Assembly (NCBI RefSeq): GCF_000801105.2
Contig: NC_079516.1
Location: forward strand, 6,324,001-6,388,000
Origin: Raphanus sativus
Lineage: Eukaryota; Streptophyta; Magnoliopsida; Brassicales; Brassicaceae
Length of the DNA: 64,000 nt
Reading direction: 5' to 3'
Shown: piece by piece, positions 46,030 to 58,080 of the stretch
How positions within the stretch are numbered: position 1 is the first letter of the stretch
Layout: every line of letters begins with the position of its first letter
Translations under genes and position numbers: made by a program
The notes under the pieces: model-generated
Seen by the model: only the letters and a program-made list of their open reading frames with translations
What the model was told of the DNA's origin: nothing
Databases searched by the model: none

Positions 46030-46790
46030 CCTCCTTTACCACCATCGCTTGCTCCAGTCCTGCCGTCGCTTCCGGCAGCTCCGACGACACTATCCACCTC
46101 TACGACCTCCCCTCCGCCTCTTCCTTAAGCTCTCTCCTCGACCACAACCACACAGCTTCCATCACCGCCCTCTCCTTCACACCCTTTCCTCCCTCTCCCT
46201 CCCTCGCAACCTCATCTCCGCCGCAGCAGATGGCTCCGTCGCCATCTTCTACACCGACCCTTTTGTCCTCCTCAAATCCTTTCGTCCTCACAAGAAGGCG
46301 GTCAACAGATCTCGCGATTCACCACTTCGGGAAGCTCCCGCTGGCTGTTACCGTGACGAGTGCTTTGCGATGTTGAATCTCGTGAGGGGGAAGAGGAGTT
46401 TTTGTTGCAGGTTGGGGCACGAGGCGAGTCTTGTCAAGTTTGATCCGAGTAGAGAGAGGTTCTTCATGGTGGTGAATAGTAAAGTTGGTGTTCATCAGTC
46501 TGAGGATTCTAAGCTTCTTCTTGAGCTTGATAATGGTAGCCGTAAGCGTATACTCTGTGCTTCTCCTGGTGATGTGAGATTATTTCTTTTACTTATTAAC
46601 TTGTGTTTGAGAATTTGTACATGTCTAGAGTAAAGTAAATAACTTTGAGATTATTGGCTGAAAAAAATCTCATTTTTTATGTGGTTTTGATTTTGAAACA
46701 GAGTGGGATTCTGTTTACAGCTGGTGAGGATCCGGCAATAACAGCTTCGGACACAAATAGTGGGAAGCTTGCTTATTCTGAGGTCTGATG
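46030..46790 (+). pseudogene. MAK11/PAK1IP1-like WD40 protein, 5' relic
   Basis: Successive frames read TIACSSPAVASGSSDDTIHL, ITALSFTPFP, NLISAAADGSVAIF, LLKSFRPHKKAVN, then after a shift IHHFGKLPLAVTVTSALRC, LVRGKRSFCCRLGHEASLVKF, and across a GT-AG intron (about 46575..46700) SGILFTAGEDPAITASDTNSGKL. This matches the WD repeats of MAK11/PAK1IP1-type proteins, ribosome-biogenesis factors. The true N-terminus, several frame links and everything after the second exon are missing. It is not part of the syntenic set and probably arrived by duplication. Confidence 0.7.
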
Positions 46791-46899
46791 ATGTGGCTCT
46801 CCTTGTCACTGTCTATCTCTCCTTTGAATCTTCAAGCGTCTTTGGCTTCTGTTGGAAGTGGGTTAGGTCTGTGATGATGATTAAGAGTCAGTTCAGTAA

Positions 46900-47290
46900 A
46901 CGACTTTCTTGTTTGCTTGGTGGTTTCTCTCCGGAGGTGGTGTTCTGAATCGGTCCCATTGCTCTATAAGGGCTCTCGGGTTAAATGGGTGTCCACGGTC
47001 ACGGGTTGGATGGATGGAGGCAGCAGTCTTCATATCATCTCTCCGAAAGACGGCATCGTCGATCTCGGGATACTCCTCGTGCTGCTGGTTTGAGCTTCTT
47101 GGGTAAGTAAGTGAGCTTGTGGTTGTGATTCTTTGTAAATGTGGAGGCTTGTGGGTATTAAGGAAGCTGTAGGAGCCGGCTGCATCAGGGTTTGAGCCGC
47201 CCATCTCTCCGTCTCTCGTGGCAACCTGACGCTTGTTCTGCTTTCGCCTTGTCCTCTGGTTCTTCCCCGCTGCGTTGGTGTTTGGTTCAA
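46900..47290 (-). pseudogene. Second IEQWDR-family segment
   Basis: The minus strand reads RGHPFNPRALIEQWDRFRTP followed by PPERNH, related to the segment at 8848..9129. It directly abuts the WD40 relic. Overlapping frames suggest frameshifts. Function unknown. Confidence 0.4.
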
Positions 47291-50200
47291 AATTCAGTTC
47301 TCAACTTTTTCAATTTGGTTATTGTGCGTGTCAATGTTCTTTGTTTAGTTTCAATTTTTGCATTCTGCTACTAGTCTCTGTGTATCTTCTGTGGCAAACT
47401 CAAAAATTCTGAAATAATATTAACATTTTACCCAAAAAGAAAAATTGCTCACCCAGCTCGTATCCTATATGCACCCTACTATCACAATAGGTTTGTAGCT
47501 CTGGGGTATCGTTGTAAATCCATCCTCCTCTGCCCGGTACTGTGCTTCATAGGCATTTGAATAGTGTTTTTTTATGTATAGATGCGCAAATATCTTTGGT
47601 TTTGTGTTTTTTTAGCCAATTTGGCCAAATATTTATTAGGAAACGGCTGAAATGCTCGCTGACTCGTACGAAACCATTTAGTATTTTGTATTTATGCAAT
47701 TAAGTTACTTATAGTTAGGTCAAGTTTCGGTTAGTTTTAGCATAATTAAACAGGAACGATCATTAGTAGTTGTACTTGTAGCCGCTTAAAGAGCGTAAGA
47801 TCTTAGCAACCCTTAAATTAAACATGTCCATGTTTTAAAGTGCAATGAATGGTAATTAAGTAGCATTTTTATCAAACTACAAATACTTATACCGATTTGT
47901 TCTTATAAGCATTTTACAGCAGACGAATTTAGTGAGTATATATTAACCCGTGAGCATATAATATACTAATCGCATAAATAGTAGGGTAAATTGCACCGAA
48001 AGAAAGTTAAAACATAATGATGCGATGTGTATCATTGTCTACAATTAGCAATTATGGAAAATCCGGAAACAAAATCCGCGCCAATTTTATAGTCTAGTCT
48101 CGTCTTTTAATAATTTTACCTTATCGTCTTTTCATCCATTATTATTCTTGGGGGACAATAATTTTCGTTTGTCCTCATATGTAAGGACTTCACTCTCGTT
48201 TTTCTTTGCATGTTTGTATATAATTGGGAAATATGGATTTATCATCAATAGAAAAGATGTTTTGCTACAGAAAACTACAAATGTGAAATTGGTAAAAAAC
48301 GAGATTTACGTCCTATTTTTGCTTATAGCATGTTTTCTACTAATACATATTAATGTTTTTTTTGCCACACCAAAAGCAGGCATAGATGCCTTCATAAACT
48401 GGTGAAGTCTTCATAAACTTGAATTCACAACCTACCTATTTTGCATGTTATGAGATTTGGTTTTCAAACTTCATGCATGATGCAGAAGTAACCCATAAAA
48501 TCTCAGCTCCTCTTAACTCATCTACTACAAACATAGATTGCCGCTAAGATAACCACATATGTTTCCGTGAATTTACAATTTATTTTATGACACTAAAATT
48601 TTTGCTTATAAACATATATGGTTCTGGTTAAATGGCAAAAATCAATTATGCATGACGCGTATTCAAAAACTAGCTCTTCATTATATTGATGGTCTGAATA
48701 GCTCAAAAATATAGGGAGATGGAGATATTAAAAAGAATTGAGTTCCAAGTGTGGCTGGGTTCAATGATGGGTTTGAGGACATACCCATGAATCGTTAGGA
48801 TGGGGTTCTCATTTCCATGAATCCAACTTTTAAATTTTTAAAAATTTGATTTTTTATAAAACTATTATAATGTTGCATATTTAATTAAAACAAATACCAA
48901 AACATGTCAAATTAATACATTTTATATAAATAAGTTTATTAAACTAATTTAAAATACCTATATTAAAAATAAATTTAAATTGATTCAATTTATTATTTAA
49001 TTTTGTAAAAATACTTATCATAACAAAAAAATTGTATTAAATACTTTTTTAAAAATTTTGTATGGGGCTTCATAAAACCAGAACCATATATGTTGCTCAA
49101 AAAAAAAATTCTCAGGAACGGTACTAGCTAGGTTTCATATTATTCAGAGGTTGCCAGGGGCAGAGGCAACTAGTTTGCATCACATGCAAAAAAAGCAATA
49201 TCCAATATCATGTTTTTTTTCTGAAACATGATCCGATTCAAAAAACAATTTTTTAGTTTGGAATATTTTATGATTTTTTTTTCTTACTAAATTAATTCAG
49301 TATTTTTATAAAAACATATTTGATTTTTTGGTAAGTTTTTAATATTTTCTCAACAGAGTTTTTTCTATAATTAAAATTAAAAATAGATTTTTAAGTATAA
49401 TTGATTTGTCATTAATATTTTGAATTAATTATTAAAAATTAAAAAAACATGTAACAGTTTTTTAAAAAAATAATACATGAACTAGAGGTTAGTTATATAC
49501 TATGATATTTCATATATAATTGTTTATAGATAATATATTTCTGTGAGTTTCAAAATAAATAAAATGATAATGTCTAGTTGTAGATATAAAAGTTTAGCAT
49601 ATGTCAATAATTTTATTTTTTGTGTATAGTTTACAAATTTTAACCCCTTTTGATAATCAATTATAATTTATTTAAATAAAACCGTTTTTAATAAAAAATC
49701 TGTTAATCTACTAATTTAATATAATTTTGTCATATTTAATTTATAGAGAACATCTACTTTAGTATAATATAGACTATAATAAAAAAATTAAAAAATAGCA
49801 TAGAATTTTTATTTACTCCTGTTTTATGATAAATTTTTAATTATTACTACTTTTTAATAAGATTACATTGCCAATTAACCAATTATATATAATGCATTAT
49901 TTTATAACATATATTAAATATTTTGGTAGGATTTTATTAGATTTTTCTCAAAATATTTTGTTATAACTAAAAATATAATTCAAATTTCTAATTAGAATTG
50001 TTTTATTATTAATATCTTTATTAAATTATTAATTATTAAGATTTAATGTAAATAATCAAATATGTCACATACTATATATGACTTGTTAAGAGTAGATAAG
50101 AAATAGAACTCTAAATTAATAGATTAGATATCATGTTCCCATCCTAAGTCAACATCACCCAATTCTTAGTGAGTTATATGTGTGTATGTGTGTGTGTATA

Positions 50201-53200
50201 TATACATATATGAATTTTTAATAGAATTTTTGTAACGAATTTATCAGATTTGACCAGCTTTTCTTTTTGATGTTCAACTTCAGCACTAGGTACTGTTATG
50301 TTACACTTACATGTATGTGGGCGTTTGTGTTTTTATACATGCATGTCAACCTTTCTGTATGTGGGCGTTTGTGTTTTTATGTTGCATTCTAAAATCTATT
50401 TAAAAATATAGTTTATTAGTTTAAGTTTGCGGTGACTTGTCCAAGGAATTATCTAAAAGAGAAAAGTTTAAGTTTACAATTAACTATAAAAAAAAAATTT
50501 CAAAAAAAAAAACTATATAAAATGTAAAACCAATCTTCAAAAATAAAATAAAAAACTATAGAAAATGTATATATGTCTTATCGATAACAAAACCAAGAGA
50601 AGCCGATGAATATAAAAAGCATCTAAAAACAAGAAAGTATGAATGTGTTGAAACTATAGTTTAGCTGTAAAATAGATTGGATTCCTTTTTCTTGGCCCCT
50701 TCTTCTCTTTTTATAGATCTTTAGAAATGAATCATAACGGTGATATGATCTCCGCCGTTATGATGGTTTTTAATGTCTTTGTTTTCTGTACGTTTTGCTT
50801 TGACTAGCAAAACTCAATGTGTGAGGCTTTTGTTTTTACTTTGGGACCTTAACCGTTGTAGGCTTATTTTTTTTTTTGAACTTTGGTGATAGTTGGTTTG
50901 GGCTCCATTACGTTTGAGCTGAAATCTCGAACCGGATCTATCTGTAGCAGGGTGAAATTTGAAAACCGGCTCCAACAATGGATAAAACTAAACTGATATT
51001 GCTGTTACACTGCCACTGTAGCATATTAACATTATAAACTTTAAAAGTTGGAGTGATGATAATATAATTTTAATGATGAAGATATTCACACTCTACGGGT
51101 AATTAAGGAAGGTGATGAGAGTAAAATGAGGAAGTGTAAAGCAAAATGGGTGATAATGATAAATTTATTCGCGTGCGATTACGAATAACTCGATAACAGT
51201 TCAATTTTAGACTATATCATAGAATAAAGATCATCCTTTTGTTCCTTGATATACGGGATGCTTTTAATCACACTTATATGTAATCAAGAGGAGCAGAACT
51301 CGAAAGAATCAATTATCAAAGGATTGTTGAAACTTGAAAGCATTTCGCACGTACGAAGATTATACGTATACATCTTCTACGTCTCGCTATACATATGTAA
51401 TGCAGGTATTTGTAAAAAAAAATTGCTTGGGTCGAAAATGAAAATTAACATGCAAATTCAGTCACGTTTTCATCATTGAGATTCAGATTCGAAACCTTCT
51501 CGATACTCTTTCTATACAAGACCAATGAATTAGTGATACAGCTAAATTGTATTATTTTATCAGACGTTTTAGTTGAAAATAAACACAAAGTATCGATAAC
51601 TATACAGCTATAAACGTATAATTATATATACATTTATCTTTAACCCACATAGTCTGAACTGTGCTTGAAACAAAACATATCAAAGCAGTGTATTGATGTT
51701 CAATTTTCTTTATAAATTATTCATATGCATGAAGAATAAGATCTCCAGTAATGTGTCTTACATGCTAGAGCTATTCAAAGTTCTATCCATGTGAATTCTA
51801 AAATTACATATATGTGTATATGTAGATATTAATATTATTGTTTGATTTTGGGATATCTAGTTCTACGGGAATCCAATCCAAAAAAATTAAACTCTTGATT
51901 TTAAAAATAATTTAGTTGGATTCTCCGTAAAATTCGAGGTACAAGATTTTAAGAAACTTTAGATTAAGTTTTTTCGTAAAATTAGAAATCCCACAGTTAA
52001 ACAATAATATTAGTATCTACATATATGTTTATATGTAACTTTAGGATTCCAATGAGTAGAATCTCCTATTGGAAATGCTCTTATATGTTTATACAAAGAT
52101 ATACAAAATTTAGTGTTACTTGAATCACAGACTCCTGTTAGATTCCATGGAATAAAACTTCTGGAAAGTGATATAACCATAATGGGTACTCTTATAAGCC
52201 CATTTAAAAGGGCTAAGATTTGATGATTAACAAAGCATGGCAATTATGTTTTATTTTTCTTGTCAAAGCAGAGCAACTATGTCTTAATTTCCACCGTTAA
52301 TCATTTTCGTAATAAATAAACTAATAGTATCGAATTAGCATGAAAGTTGGTCAATTTTATTTTTATGTTTTTGTAAAAAGTTGGTGAAAATTAAGGACCG
52401 GATAACCGATGTGTTTGTGTATTGAAATCTATCTATGTTCAAATTCCAACAAATCTATATAAAATGCTGTAACAAAATGTCCCCTTAAGGACATGCATAA
52501 CTATCTAATCTAGTATTTTGTATATATGCACACATACGGATATATATAGCATTACATATAATAACCATATCATATATATATGCATATATGAGATTACTAA
52601 AACTGATCCTATTTGAGTTTGTACTCATCTTACCAATAAATAGAGATCTCTCATGGTGTTAAGACTGTTAACTAGATATATAAACCAAACAATTCCAATA
52701 TTCCATGTCTTTATTATACTAAAACTTTGATAATTAAGCAACTGGACTATCTTTGACAAAAGGACAAGTACTTGGACAAATAGTTGGCTCATCAGACTCT
52801 ACAAGTGGCACGAACCATATAAAAATAAAATCTAAAGACAAGAAACAAATACTGAGAATATAATAAAAAAAGGGACAGATGAACTTGTTCCCACTTTCTA
52901 TCATCTTAACCTTAACTTTGGGGACTGGGGACCCAAAAACCTTCTTCGTTGACCATCCATTTTGCTATTATAAATAATTAATTCTGACAATTCAATGCAT
53001 TATACTAACATTTTCTGTAACCATTGTGTGATAGAAGGTATGCATAAGATAGAACCCTACGTTTGAAGTTGGTGAGAAAAAGTAAATATATTAGTTTTGG
53101 CATTTCAATATATACTATTTCAAAAGTTACAGGAAAATCATTTACCTCTTTGTCGAGATATCAGAAGTGCAAAGTGTGCTAACAAATATATTAGCTAAAA

Positions 53201-53211
53201 CTTTTTTTAAG

Positions 53212-53243
<32 letters not shown>

Positions 53244-53558
53244 TATTTATTAATGCATTCTTAACTAATACTATAAAATAATAAGAAAATGTATCATAAA
53301 GAGATTTAAAGAAATAAAAAGGAAACACATGTCTCACAATGCTAATATTCTTGCTTTTTCGTTTTAATATTATTCATTTCCTTATAGTCTGCTTCGCATG
53401 TCCCCCGGTTCACCTGACACTGCATATATACAAAACATTAAATTCCAAATCCATGATTTTATCATACTCCATTTTATATAAAAAGGGACACAAAAAGAAG
53501 AAACATTTATTTATAAAAAAATGTTTACGCAAGTGATTGTTCAGTTCAGTGATTCAAA
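47291..53558. other. Large AT-rich gene-free region
   Basis: More than 6 kb with no exon, conserved protein or complete mobile element that I can support. Small structures: a duplicated GTATGTGGGCGTTTGTG segment at about 50314 and 50358, a 10 bp stem inverted repeat at 50731..50764, and a (TA)n run at about 53215-53238. Short ORFs (85, 77, 77 and 65 codons) look random. Confidence 0.55.
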
Positions 53559-56500
53559 TCTATTTATATATAATACACTTTTTTCTCTCCTTACGCCACA
53601 TCAGATGACACGCTGGAAACTCATGCTCTCTGCGTTCGCCACGTCGGATTAATGAAGTGGAGTTTGTCTTCTTCGTGGGCTCGCGTGTTGGGCTTCATCT
53701 GTATACTGCTGTGTGTTTTGTCTGAAACGCAGCGTTTCTTATTTTGTCGTTTCATCAATCTCCTTTCTCCGCCGACCACCTTAGACGATTATAGGGTTTC
53801 CATTGATTCATTCGTCTTCTTCCTCCTGATCCAGCAATCGATCAGTTACGGATTCATTACTATTGACCTCAGTCCTTCACCGTCTTCTCATGCTTCACTC
53901 CTTCGTCCTCTTCGCTCCGACGATCTACATTCCGTAACGATGGACGTTTCATCACCATTAACATCGTTCTTTAATCCATGGACTCATACCAACCACAATC
54001 GATCAATGAATGCTTCTTATTTGGATCTTCACCTATAAAAAGGGCAGACTTCACCTTTCAGAAATCATCCTCTCGATTAATAATATCATAAGAAACTCAT
54101 CTTCTTCGATTTAATGTCTCAGTCATCCATCATGCTCTCTGATTTGAAGGATGGCCGTGTTCTTCCACTATGTAGGTGCGATTGCTGAGGTTCTCGGGAT
54201 CGTGAAACTGAGAAGAGGTGGCGATCTGATGGGCCAAGACATACTCCTCCTCGACGCTAAGGTTGTTCTGTTCTCTAAGCTCTTTATCATCGTCTGTTTT
54301 GGAGAGATCACGACGTTGATACTCTGAGTTATCAAGCTTATGTTTTCAACAATTAAGTAACTGTTACTAATGTTGTCATTGAATCAAAGCAGTCCAGTAT
54401 CCATCTTCCCCTGCCTTTGTTAATTACCCATTCCATTTAGTGTATATATGAACTTGAATCGAGACCTCCTCATAACTCAGTGTTTATTTATGTGAGATTA
54501 TTTAGATATCGATTTTGTTGGTTGATTCTGTTTCAGTTTGTTGTTTTATTGATTAACAAAATTTTAGTTTGAAATCTTTTTTTACGTGGTAGATAGATTC
54601 TGATTGTTTGTTGATATTATTTCAGTTTATTCGTGTATTGATTATCAACATCAAGGAGCTTTCTCCTGCTGCTTTGGATATGACCATGGTTTTAGACAGT
54701 AGACAAAACTCTAATGAAGGTGAGTCCCAGGGAACACTATCAGGAAGTGATCCAAAACTTTCACAAACAAGAAGGGAAGACTTGCCATTTGCACCTAAAG
54801 CACAGAGCTTGCAGATACTGGGTCATGCCCTAGGATATTACTGTTACATGAAAACACAATAGCAGAGCCCTTGCATCAGATGATAGCATCTTCAGAGGAG
54901 ACTTTGATTAGAAAGTGGCATCGAACCAGAAGTGAAAGCTATAGTACAACGATAAGGCAAAGCTTAGTGTTTCTTCTCCTGCATTCTTCATCTGTGTGCA
55001 TCATAAACTATGTTTACACGAGCAATAATGTCAACAACAGTGGTGAACAATGTGCCATCGGTACACTACCAACTAAACTGAATAAAGTAAACGATACATT
55101 ACATATCTTTTTTTACAGTCTTTTTTTTTTACACACAATTCTTTCAACACAGTTTGATATGATTTTGAATATGGTTTCTACTACAAAAGAGAATTTATGT
55201 TGGGAGCTTGCGTGAAGGAAGTGTTGTTGTTTACCACGATGCATCATTCGTTAAGGTTAGTCACATTAACAGTCACGTACAAATCTTATTTTTGGTTGAT
55301 TTATAAGAATCTTCACTTTCCTTATAAGATGATTTTGTTTTGTATAAGCAGCTGTGGTTTTAAAACACCACGACAAAAAGCAGAAGAAAGTTTTTGGTTA
55401 AACAACTGGCAAAAAATGTTTGTATGTAATTATTTTCTTTTGAATTCATTTTTCTCCTTTTTCCTGTTTTCATTACGTTTTACTTTTTAATTGTACCATG
55501 ATTGAAAGAAATATGAAAACAAATTAATAAAGTATTTAAATTTATTTATTTACAGAGATAAATTTAATATTAATTATCTATAAACAATAACTTAAATTTA
55601 AATTTAAAATATAAATATAAATGATACAATTATTAGGCTCACTTTTAAATTAATTTAATTAGACATTTAAATTCATTTATCATAAATTATATAAAAAAAC
55701 TAAAACACATTCTCTTAACTGATTATAATAATAATATCATTTTTAAAAAATATAAATAGTAACATTGTAATTTATATACATTAACATCATATATGATAAT
55801 TGATGTTAATATTTGGTATTTTCACATCAGTTTTTAATAGAATGATGTGAATTGTAAAATTAAATAATGTAAAAATATCATACATTGTTTATAATAAATG
55901 CAAAATTTTAAAATAAAATGTGTTAAATAACAATTATTTTGTAATGGGTAAAATAATATTCTCACTATGAAGAATAAATAATTAAAAGAATCGCTTATTA
56001 TAACAAGGCCAATTTTCTCAAATAGGTTTATTTTAATTTTTTTTCATAAAAAGAGACCCCAAAAAGAAAATGAAAAAATAAATTTATTAAAAATGCACAA
56101 AAAATTATACCCTATATTAATAAATACCAATAACTAAATAAATATTTTATTTTTTTGAATTATATGTTTCAAATTCGAACTTTTTATATAAAAAAAAATC
56201 CGATCTTTTTAATTGTTTTTAGTTTTTTTTTTTGAAATTCGAATTTTTGAAAATATATATTTTTTTTTATAATTTCAAACCTCAGACCTCACTGATAAAT
56301 TTTAATTCTAGACTTTACTCCTTGACTCCGATAACTCTAGATCTAGATTAGTTAACTCTTGAAATATAAATATATTTACTTATTTATTTATCTGTTTAAT
56401 AAAATATTTTGGTCACTTCTGTTCTTACAGGCTAAATTTGTGACAAAATAAATTAGAGCTGTCATAAAGTATTTATTTTTATAACAATTACAAAAAATAC

Positions 56501-56724
56501 ATTAATTATATGTCTTCTCTTCTGTAGTGAGTAATCGTAACAGGTAGACAATTGTGATTTCTTTCTATTAATCGCATGAATATAACACTACAGATATAAA
56601 ATAATTAAAATTTGATGTGTAAGTAAAAAAGTTTCAAAATAAAATTATTACAAAATGCATCTATAATAATTCAAATCTTAATTTACGAAATAAACATCCC
56701 GCCCGTAGGGCGGGCCGACCCTAG
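53559..56724 (+). mobile_element. Candidate Helitron with RPA1-like remnant
   Basis: The 3' end is clear: a 7 bp GC hairpin (CCCGCCC gta GGGCGGG, 56698..56714) then CTAG at 56721..56724 and T. The 5' end at 53559 (TCTATTTATATATAATAC after A) is a plausible but weaker match to family termini. Between them lies an OB-fold remnant and no Rep/helicase. If the borders are right the element is 3.17 kb and ends 277 bp before the IDL4 start codon. Confidence 0.5.
54114..54261 (+). pseudogene. RPA1-like OB-fold (DUF223-type) N-terminal remnant
   Basis: Begins MSQSSIMLSDLKDGR, then after a frameshift continues KLRRGGDLMGQDILLLDAK up to a GT donor. This is the opening of the RPA70-like OB-fold proteins that are abundant in Brassicaceae. 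A TATAAAA box and a short leader precede it at about 54036. The following 0.9 kb contains short ORFs without recognisable homology (54608..54862, 54871..55215). Confidence 0.65.
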
Positions 56725-57001
56725 TATATAATAAAATGCAATAAAAGAAAGTTCAGTACTTACCTTTACCTTTATTGAGTTTTACTACTGGCCATTATAA
56801 TTGTTCCATCCAGCTAAAGAATGACTTATTCAAAAGGGGTTGCTTTCAAAAGCTCATCTCTCTCTCACTGAATCTGCTGATCTCACTACTACTTGCCATC
56901 TTTTACTCCATCAAAAATCCTCAACCAAAACCCACTTCACTTACATTGAAACAAACAAACACGCCTCTTCTCATTCTCTGATTCAGATTAGAAATCAAGA
57001 A
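56725..57001 (+). promoter_or_regulatory. IDL4 5' flank
   Basis: The 277 bp between the Helitron 3' end and the IDL4 start must contain the leader and proximal promoter. It includes a CT-rich tract and several CAAAAATCC/AACCAAAACC stretches but no obvious TATA box close to the ATG. Confidence 0.4.
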
Positions 57002-57283
57002 ATGGTTCCTACACATCCGCATTACTGGAGAAAAAGATTATCATTAAACCCACATGCTCTTCTTCTTTTAGTAATCTGCTTCTTCTTCGTCCACCACTGC
57101 GACGCCTCGAGAGCCTCATCCCCGTCAAGCGTTTCCTACAGAAACCCTAATAATGATCACAACAAAAATACCATAAGGAGAGGTCATTTCATGGGGTTCT
57201 TGCCAAGACATTTCCCTGTTCCAGCTTCTGGTCCTTCACGAAAACACAACGACATTGGTATACAGGCCTTGTTGTCTCCATGA
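57002..57283 (+). CDS. IDL4: IDA-like peptide hormone precursor IDL4
   Basis: Intronless, 93 aa. A basic start is followed by a hydrophobic signal-peptide core (ALLLLVICFFFVHHCDA, to about residue 36), a variable middle, and near the C-terminus the EPIP block FMGFLPRHFPVPASGPSRKH, which contains the conserved PxPxSGPSRKHN hormone core. IDA-family peptides are secreted, processed, and sensed by HAESA-type receptor kinases, where they promote cell separation and defence responses. The start codon chosen is the last one before the signal peptide and gives the usual family length; the longer upstream frame from 56840 is leader sequence. Confidence 0.94.
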   Translation: MVPTHPHYWRKRLSLNPHALLLLVICFFFVHHCDASRASSPSSVSYRNPNNDHNKNTIRRGHFMGFLPRHFPVPASGPSRKHNDIGIQALLSP

Positions 57284-57643
57284 TTATGCGCTCTCTCTCT
57301 TTTTCTCCCTCTCTAGAGTACATTGTACAATTTAATGAAATGCATGTACTCATACACAGAAGTACAAAACAACAGTATTAAACTATTAATCGATCTCTGC
57401 TGTTTGCTTTGACATGTACCTAAGGTTTCAGATGTTTGACCTCTTCTAGTTGTTGCTCGAGCTTTTAGTTTTTTTTTTTGTTTGCATATAAACTTCTTTA
57501 GAGTAGAGAAGTGAAAGATAATATGGGTTCTTTCATAAAAAAAATAAATAAATATGGTTAGGTCTGGATTTTGTTATTCTTTAGTCTTTTATTTTTCCTT
57601 TTGTATATGTAATTAAAGTTTACTAAAAGAGGTATTGAATGCA
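57284..57643. other. IDL4 3' flank
   Basis: 3'UTR region (CT-repeat just after the stop) and spacer; nothing else seen. Confidence 0.5.
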
Positions 57644-58080
57644 ACAATTTCGTTACTTCCAAGCGTACATAATTTAACATCTTTAACTTTTTCACCTAAT
57701 TAACCAATTCATTGATTTCTGAATATATCAAAGCCGTTGATAATTCAATTGGTAAAAAAAAATTGATTTGAATGCAACAATTTCGTTACCTCCAAGCGTA
57801 CATAATTTAACATCTTTAACTTTTTCACCTAATTAACCAATTTTTTTTTTTGATAACCGTGGGACTCCCAAGCTGTAAGCCCAGACTAATCTCCACGAGG
57901 TCTTCCATCCGGGCACGCACGGTTATAGACGGAAAGGTGACCAAAACGACTCGAACCCAGGGCGGACACTCCAGCTGGAGTTTCATTACCACTAGGCCAA
58001 GAGCTCTTGGTTCCTAATTAACCAATATAATTCGTTGATTTCTGAATATATCAAAGCCGTTCATAATTCAATTGGTAAAG
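57644..58080. repeat. Tandem duplication interrupted by a SINE
   Basis: A unit of about 125 bp (GAATGCAACAATTTCGTTAC to CAATTGGTAAA) at 57644..57768 is repeated from 57769. The second unit is split by the SINE at 57842..58012 and finishes at about 58080. Confidence 0.85.
57842..58012 (-). mobile_element. tRNA-derived SINE with 14 bp target-site duplication
   Basis: Read on the minus strand: box A TGGCCTAGTGG, box B GGTTCGAGTC, ending in an A-tail (T-run at 57842). Flanked by the perfect direct repeat CCTAATTAACCAAT at 57828..57841 and 58013..58026. About 171 bp. A different family from the SINE at 44080. Confidence 0.87.

Noticed and set aside
48148..48405. 85-codon ORF with hydrophobic segments
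   Set aside because: AT-rich random composition, no homologous features, no promoter or splice support.
53215..53238. Hairpin or regulatory element
   Set aside because: Simple TA microsatellite.
57930..58010. Possible minus-strand tRNA gene
   Set aside because: Same reason: tRNA-derived SINE head, with flanking direct repeats.
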